64,000 nucleotides of DNA from Perca fluviatilis (taxonomy: Eukaryota > Chordata > Actinopteri > Perciformes > Percidae): positions 11,195,776 through 11,259,775 of the forward strand of contig NC_053127.1 in assembly GCF_010015445.1 (NCBI RefSeq), given 5' to 3'. Each line of letters opens with the position of its first letter. Position 1 is the stretch's first letter. The position numbers and the translations under genes are program-made. Below are positions 53,612 through 64,000 of this stretch, piece by piece. The notes under the pieces were generated by a model. The model had not been told where the DNA came from. It saw only the letters and a list, made by a program, of their open reading frames with translations, and ran no database searches.

Positions 53612-54717
53612 GTCAAAAAAAAAAGTCTTAGTACACAGTATGTCGTAAAAAGTAGAAGTCAGTATCATGAAAAATAAAAAAATTCATAGTATAGTATGTC
53701 GTAAAAGAAAAGTCATAGTATAGTATGACATAAAAAGTAGAAGTCATGAAAAGTACAAAAAAGAAGTCATAGTATAGTATTTCATGAAAAGTCATACTAT
53801 AGTATGTCGTAAAAAGTAGAAGTCATAGTATAGTATGTCTTAAAAAGTACAAAGTCAGTATCATGAAAAGTCATAGTATAGTACGACAAAAGTAGAAGTC
53901 ATAGTATAGTATGTCTTAAAAAGTACAAAGTCAGTATCATGAAAAGTAAAAAAGTCATACTATAGTATGTCGTAAAAAGTAGAAGTCATAGTATAGTATG
54001 TCTTAAAAAGTAAAAAAAAAAAGTCAGAATAGTATGTCATGAAAAGTCATAGTATAGTATGTCGTAAAAAAGTAAAAAAAATAAATTCATAGTATGTCAT
54101 GAAAAGTTACTGTATAGTATGACGTAAAAAAGTTGATAAAAATCATAGTATAGTATGTCATGAAAAGTCAAAGTATAGAATGTCGAAAAAAGTAAAAAAA
54201 AAAGAAGTCCTAGTATAGGATGTACGTAAAAATTTCATGAAAAGTCATAGTATTTATGTCGTAAAAAAATGATTTAAAAAGTCATAGAATAGTATGATGT
54301 ATAAAAGTAAAAAGAAAAGTCATAAGTATACAGTATATAAGTAAAAAATGAGTATCATGAAAAGTAAAATAATTCATAGTATAGTATTGTCAAAAGTAGA
54401 AGTCATAGTATAGTATGACGTAAAAAGTAAAAGAAAAGACGTAAAAATGTTGTGAAAAGTCATAGTATATAGTAAAAAAAAAATCAAATCATAGTATGTC
54501 AAGTAAAAGAAAAGTCATAGTATAGTATGTCGTAAAAAGTAAAAGAAAAGTCATAGTATACAGTATGTCGTAAAAAGAAGAAAAAAAAAAAGTCATAGTA
54601 TAGTATGTATATAGTATGTCGTAAAAAGTAGAAGTCATAGTATAGTATGTACGTAAAGTAAAAAATTAGTATCATGAAAGTAAAAAAGTCATAGTATGTC
54701 GTAAAAAGTAGAAGTCA
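53612..54717. repeat. 31-bp minisatellite array, left part
   Basis: Degenerate tandem copies of a unit that can be read as GTCATAGTATAGTATGTCG followed by TAAAAAGTAGAA. Variants replace TCGTA by TCATGA, and some units contain the perfect palindrome CATACTATAGTATG (about 53795, 53955). Dozens of units are present. It continues at 56542-57720 after a transposon insertion. No coding capacity. Confidence 0.9.
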
Positions 54718-54725
54718 TAGTGTAG

Positions 54726-56533
<1,808 letters not shown>

Positions 56534-56541
56534 TAGTGTAG

Positions 56542-57720
56542 TATGTCGTAAAAAGTAGAAGTCATAGTATAGTATGACGTAAAAAGTAGAAGTCATAGTA
56601 AAGTATGTCGTAAAAAGTACAAAAAAAGAAGTCCTAGTATGGTATGTCATGAAAATACTGTTCATCACACCCCCAACCGGCTCGTCAGACACCGCCTACC
56701 AAGAGCCTGGGTCTGTCCGAGGTTTCTTCCCAAGAGGGAGTTTTTCCTCGCCACTGTCGCACTGCTTGCTCTTGAGGGAATTACTGGAATTGTTGGAATT
56801 GTTGGGACTTTGTAAATTATAGAGTGTGGTCTAGACCTACTCTATCTGTAAAGTGTCTCGAGATAATTTATGTTATGATTTGATACTATAAATAAAATTG
56901 AATTGAAAATTGAAAAGTCATAGTATAGTATATCGTAAAAAGTACAAAAAAAGTCAGTATCATGAAAAGTAAAAAAAGTCATAGTACAGTATGTCGTAAA
57001 AAGTAAAAGTCATAGTATGTCGTAAAAAGTAAAAGAAAAGTCATAGTATACAGTATGTCGTAAAAAGTACAAAAAAAGAAGTCATAGTATAGGATGCCGT
57101 AAAAAAGTTAATAAAATCATAGTATAGTAGGTCATGAAAAGTCATAGTATAGTATGTCGTAAAAAAAGTCTTAGTATAGGATGACGTAAAAAGTAAAAGA
57201 AAAGACGTAAAAAATGATTTAAAAAGTCATATAGGATGACGTAAAAAGTATAAGAAAAGTCATAGTATACAGTATGTCGTAAAAAGTACAAAAAAAAAGA
57301 AGTCATATTATATTGTCATGAAAAGTCATTGTATAGTATGTCGTAAAAAGTAAAGTCATAGTATATAGTATGTTGTAAAAAGTAAAAGAAATATTATAGT
57401 ATGTCAGGAAAAGACATAGTATAGTATGTCGTAAATGCGGTGCGCCACAGAATCAACACCGGCCACCACATATTGCATTTCGTTATTCTTTTTTTAAAAT
57501 TTTTTTATTCTATTTAAAACACGCAGCGTATTCGTTCAGCAGTATGTCAAAAATCTCATAAAAAGTTATAGTACAGTATGTCAGAAAAATTTCGTAAAAG
57601 TCACAGTATAGTTTATCTTAAAAATTCATAGTATGTCATAGAAAAAGTCATAGTATAGCATTTCATAAAAAAGTCATAGTATTGTATGTCATAAAATTCT
57701 TCTCCTGAACTATATACATT
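56542..57720. repeat. 31-bp minisatellite array, right part
   Basis: The same unit as at 53612-54717 resumes directly after the hAT target duplication, is broken by a LINE tail (56658-56909) and by about 100 bp of unrelated sequence (57437-57537), and decays toward 57690. Confidence 0.88.
56658..56909 (+). mobile_element. L2/Maui-type LINE 3' tail, copy 2
   Basis: Nearly identical to 19769-20037 (two differences over the shared body), ending AATAAAATTGAATTGAAAATTG. It sits inside the minisatellite, whose units continue on both sides. Confidence 0.85.
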
Positions 57721-58016
57721 TCACTTTCATTCTAAATCATGAGACTCTTTCTGAAAGGTTTTTACTGAAGCCCCCTGCATCTGAATGGCTTTCAAGGATA
57801 ATTACGATTTGCCTTTCTATCCCGGGTTACTTCAGGCTAGGAGGGGGTTTAATTAAATATCTGAATGTATTGAAGCTCTCAAGAGGGCAAAAGCCATATG
57901 AACCTTCCCCTGAAAGGCTTGAAAGATACACATTCCTCCCTTTTAACACCAAAGAAATTTAATAACCAGACAAAAAAATTTGATATAAGAGTAAAAGTAG
58001 CCCATTTCTCTATATA

Positions 58017-58512
58017 CAGAGGCTTGCAAAAGTATTCATTCCCCTTGAACTTTTCCACGTTTTGTCACGTTACAACCACCAAAGTAAATGTATTTCATTG
58101 GGATTTTATGTAATAGACCAACAGAAAGTGGTGCATAATTGTGAAGTGGAAGGAAAATGTAATGCAAAAGTATTCAGTATCCCCCTCTCCCGAGTCAATA
58201 CTACAACAGAGAACCGCTGTATTTATACTGAGATTAGAATACACATAGGTGGACTCCATCTACTACTTATGTGACTTCTGAAGGCAATTGGTTGCACTGG
58301 AATTTATTTAGGGGTATCAGAGTAAAGGGGACTGAATACTTTTGCAAGCCACACTTTCCAGTTTTTTATTTGTAAAAAATGTTTCCTTCCACTTCACAAT
58401 TATGCGCTGCTTTGTGTTGGTCTATCACATAAAATCCCAATGAAATACATTTACATTTGTGGTTGTAACGTGACAAAAGTTCAAGGGGTATGAACACTTT
58501 TGCAAGCCTCTG
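58017..58512. mobile_element. Tc1-like miniature element with long inverted repeats
   Basis: A 496-bp element between TA dinucleotides (58015-58016 and 58513-58514). Ends CAGAGGCTTGCAAAAGTATT and ACTTTTGCAAGCCTCTG are inverted, and the arms pair for well over 100 bp. No transposase frame remains. It lies about 360 bp beyond the rad51d stop codon. Confidence 0.85.
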
Positions 58513-58871
58513 TAAGAAGTCTATAATCTGTGCTCTCACACACAAAGGATACCCCATGAAATGTTAATGCTGCAGCAGAGGGTTGGATGAGCATCTCAAA
58601 AGGAGCATACTGCCAGTATCATGATCTAAATGGGCCAATTTTGAAGCTATTATACATCAGTCTAATGAAGGTCGCAAACCAGGGAGCTAATGATTGTAGC
58701 AACAGTTTTTTGGGGGGATTGGAATTAAGTTCAGCAATCATTCAAATATTTGCATAGTGCTTTGTAGTATCAGAGGGGAAAAGAAGGAAACTTCAAAGAC
58801 ACAATTTTTTTTTTTGCAAATTTGATTCAGAAACATGTATGTACCTTAGGTCAGAGGATTATAGTTGGCTA

Positions 58872-61014
<2,143 letters not shown>

Positions 61015-61733
61015 CTGGAGGGACAGGAAGTTGTAAGAGAGGCTTTTTTTCCCTGTACAGAATACACAATGTCTTTCCATGGTTCTTTCTAAGCAATTCA
61101 ACAGTAGTAACTAAGGCAACAGATATTATTGTTGTGACATTTACAGTCCTTAATGTTATTATGGTTGACTAATTTTGTTGATAGCCACGCTGTCTAGCTC
61201 TAGGGGATTACAATGTTGGTCAGTACACAATTTTAGTCCTGACTGAAAATATTAGAGGGATTGCCATGACATTTGGTAAAAAATGTCATTGTCCCCATAG
61301 GATGAATTATAATTACTTTGGTGATCCCTTAAAAGGATCTAAAAAACATTTTTTTTTTCCAATCAGCTTTCACTATGAGTGATAGGGTCCTACATGATTA
61401 GTTTCATGCCAAAGTTTGAATAGTTTGTTATTTCACATGAGAGATTGCTGCATTTGCGGTTTTGTCTTTACTCCTCTCACTGGTTTGAAGTGGGCAAGGC
61501 TGAATTGGAACAAGGTGATGTCACATACTTTGGTGCACCAATCAGAATTTAGCTACATTTTAATCAAAATCTGATGACAGTTGTGGGGTTGTCAGTTATC
61601 AAACCCAACCACATATGCTGAGAAAGTTTTTGTGTTTATGACATTTTCCGACAATACCAATTCATTTATGATGCAACTACTTCATCTCAGCATTCCCCAA
61701 CTAAAAAAGGATCTACTGAACTGAGCTAATCCT
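61015..61733 (-). other. rad51d intron upstream of 61014, no further exon recognised
   Basis: AT-rich DNA with no recognisable RAD51D exon or repeat. The next upstream exon (human equivalent ends LLGGQQRE) was searched for by eye to 64000 and not found. Confidence 0.5.
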
Positions 61734-61743
61734 CTGTCTTTAA

Positions 61744-62297
61744 AGTGATGGTTCGAGTAGTCCTATTCTTTGCAACATGACCTCGAGCCAAAACACCCCA
61801 AGCTTTTTCACTCTGGGTCTAAATTGGACGTTTAGGAGTAAGCGAAGCGAGCATAGCTGAGGTTAATGGACTATCGTTTGTATTCTTAAATGACCCCACT
61901 AATAATGCCCGAACGAGCAAAGAGTGCTACACTAGTATATATAGGTTATGCACTCATAAAACGATGGATTGGAAAGTTTGTAAGTACACCAGAAGTTTAT
62001 GTAAATAACACTTGCCTGCTGGCTTCTGCTCTCTGCTGTTGTTGTTGCTGCTGTGAGACGAGTGCTTAGGGACATCTACAAATTACAACACCGAAAAGAG
62101 ATGCAACAAAAACATTTTTTAATTTAACTTATTTTTTAAAGTAAGTGCTGTAATATAACTAGCAGGAGACAAGTAATAATTGAGGTAAGTTTGGAGACAT
62201 TACCTTATTTAATCATTAAATTAATACATATTTTTGTTGTATCTCTTTTCGGTGTAGTAATTTATAGACGGCCCTAAGCACTCGTCTAACTGCAGGT

Positions 62298-62332
<35 letters not shown>

Positions 62333-62648
62333 CAACAGAGCAGAAGAGAGCAGGCAAGTGTTCATAAACTTCTGGTGTACTTACAAACTTTCCAATCCAT
62401 CGTTCTATGAGAGCATAACCTATATATACTAGTGTAGACCTTTGGTATCATTTCGGGCATTATTAGTGGGGTCATTTAAGAGATACAAACGTGGGTCCAT
62501 TAGCCCCGCGCTAAGCTATTCAGCGGCTAACGCTACTCTACGCTAACACGCCCAATGTTAGACCCAGGTGAAAAAAGCTTCTGGGGGGGTGTTTGGCTCG
62601 AGGTCATGGTGCAAAGGACCCTAGGGTGAATTACTCCGAACCATCACT
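61744..62648. mobile_element. Large fold-back element flanked by TTAA
   Basis: The 905-bp element lies between TTAA at 61740-61743 and TTAA at 62649-62652. Its ends AGTGATGGTTCG and CGAACCATCACT are inverted repeats, and the two arms are complementary along most of their length with a loop near 62130-62200. One arm contains a CAG run (62298-62330), the other GTTGTTGTTGCTGCTG near 62036. No coding region. Confidence 0.8.
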
Positions 62649-63099
62649 TTAAAGACAGTTAAAGAGTTTTTAGTCCTTTTTTTTCATTTGTTTTTTTGTA
62701 CTTTTTCTATTCGACTAGCCCTGCTCAGGTGTGGAGAACAAGTAACTGCTTCCAGAGAAATTAACTATAACTTTCTTATAACAAATTTCTCAAAGCTCAA
62801 GCTGAGGTGGGTCAGACATTAATTTATTCATGAACTGGTATACATAGACCGGTGTTTGTTTAAAGTGCCTATAGCTCTAACAAAATACTTCATGAATTAG
62901 CTAGTTTTGGAAACTTAATGTTTTCAGAGGTTTAATTACATTTTCAGACTTGTAATGTCTTTTCACAATTGCACATGGTAGGTTTATTTTAGATCTTGCC
63001 TATTGAACCTGTTGTATTGAGTAATTACTTAATTAGATCAAAGTTTTGGAGCTTTCTATGAACCAATAGTTAACAATAAAGTTGAATTAAGTTCACTTG

Positions 63100-63588
63100 G
63101 ATTAAAATGTTCTCTTTATGATGTTTTTTAACATTAATATGAGCTCCCCCAGCCTGCCTATGGTCCCCCAGTGGCTGGAAATGGTGATAGGTTTAAACCG
63201 AGCCCTGGGTATCCTGCTCTGCCTTTGAGAAAATGAAAGCTCAGACGGGCCGATCTGGAATCTGGTTACCTCCCCTTTCTCTGCTTTGCCCGCCCAGAGA
63301 ATTTGGCCCGCCCATGAGAAAGAGAGCGACATCATGGCTTTCAAACGAGCAAAGTGGTAGTTGGTCAAGGTCACATACCCACCCTCCACCTTGCCCCCCC
63401 CTCTCTCCCCAATAGCTACAGACACAGAAATGGCACATACTAAGGAAAGCTCATTGTGGGACTGGCTCTAGTGGCTGTAATTCTGCACCAAGGCTGAATT
63501 TTGGGAAAGAGACTTCAGATACAGTATTAGGGGACCACTAAGGCCTATATAAAAGCATCCAAAGAGCACTATGTCATAGGACCTTTAA
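63100..63588 (-). mobile_element. Dispersed perciform repeat
   Basis: Ends at ATAGGACCTTTAA and contains TGTGGGACTGGCTCTAGTGG and GGCCCGCCCATGAGAAAGAG, which I recognise from memory as a widespread perciform repeat (read from the minus strand). The left limit is uncertain. Open frames on both strands here are repeat translation. Confidence 0.55.
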
Positions 63589-64000
63589 GAACTTTATTAT
63601 TTGTATTATTAATTGAATTGAATTTATTAATAATATTATTTTGACTCTCAAGAGGTCAGACTCCTGTTGAACCAGCTCCAAGGTTAAGGACAACATCTCT
63701 ATTTATAACTGATATTAGAAATGTAAGCTTTTACTCTAAATGTGATGGTTTAGGGTTTACTGTGACTGTACAAACAATTATGATTTTTTTCCCCACACTT
63801 TCTCATGACTGGAACTAACTTAGATGTTATGCTTTCCAAATGTTGTGATATTTATTTTACAGACATTTGGAGTTAACAGGCTCAGGTGTATACACAGCCT
63901 TAGGTATCATGCACTATGATTGACTTGCAGAAAGAGATATCACCTTCATTTTGTTTGCCTCCCAGTAGAGGAGAGATAACAGCTGACACGGAGTCCACGA
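63589..64000. other. Right edge of window, presumed rad51d intron
   Basis: No exon or repeat recognised. A short TGAATTGAATTTATT run lies at about 63614. The rest of rad51d should continue beyond the window. Confidence 0.4.

Noticed and set aside
63102..63438. 107-codon minus-strand frame near the right edge
   Set aside because: Translation of a dispersed perciform repeat, with no splice links to rad51d.

Overview
The window reads as nuclear DNA from a ray-finned fish, most likely a percomorph/perciform teleost. The genes are intron-rich with GT-AG borders, the base composition is AT-rich, and the window is dense in short DNA transposons (Tc1-like, hAT-like and TTAA-flanked miniature elements), an L2/Maui-type LINE tail and long CA, CT, GA and TA microsatellites. 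No bacterial, organellar or viral features were seen. Recognition of repeat families is from memory of teleost genomes, not from a search.

Four protein-coding genes can be supported. (1) doc2b, minus strand: only the first coding exon (9302-9644), encoding the Munc13-interacting N terminus. (2) tmem248, minus strand: complete, six exons from 35238 down to 27072, 323 codons, with a start codon cut off from the rest of the coding sequence by an intron. (3) lig3, plus strand: complete, a 5' exon at about 36840-36957 and 20 coding exons from 37953 to 52932 that splice in phase to 1006 codons. It has a mitochondrial start, an internal nuclear start, a PARP-type zinc finger, the catalytic KYDGER motif and a C-terminal BRCT domain. 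(4) rad51d, minus strand: the last three coding exons (61014 to 58872); the Walker-motif exons must lie beyond 64000.

Layout: 1-9301 is doc2b intron 1 with old repeats and an unidentified open frame at the extreme left edge. 9302-10150 is doc2b exon 1 and its presumed promoter. 10150-27071 is intergenic plus the likely tmem248 3' UTR, with several DNA transposon remnants. 27072-35238 is tmem248. 35239-36840 is a divergent promoter interval shared with lig3. 36840-53545 is lig3. 53612-57720 is a degenerate 31-bp minisatellite array split by an 1808-bp hAT-like insertion. 57720-64000 holds Tc1 and fold-back elements and the 3' part of rad51d.

Functionally, lig3 and rad51d are both DNA-repair genes and face each other tail to tail across the minisatellite; they are also close neighbours on human 17q12. 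tmem248 and lig3 are head to head. The most unusual non-coding signals are seven exact TAACGTTA palindromes within 493 bp of lig3 intron 1, the minisatellite with a stray single unit inside a lig3 intron, and a set of near-perfect fold-back transposons. I found no convincing undescribed protein system.
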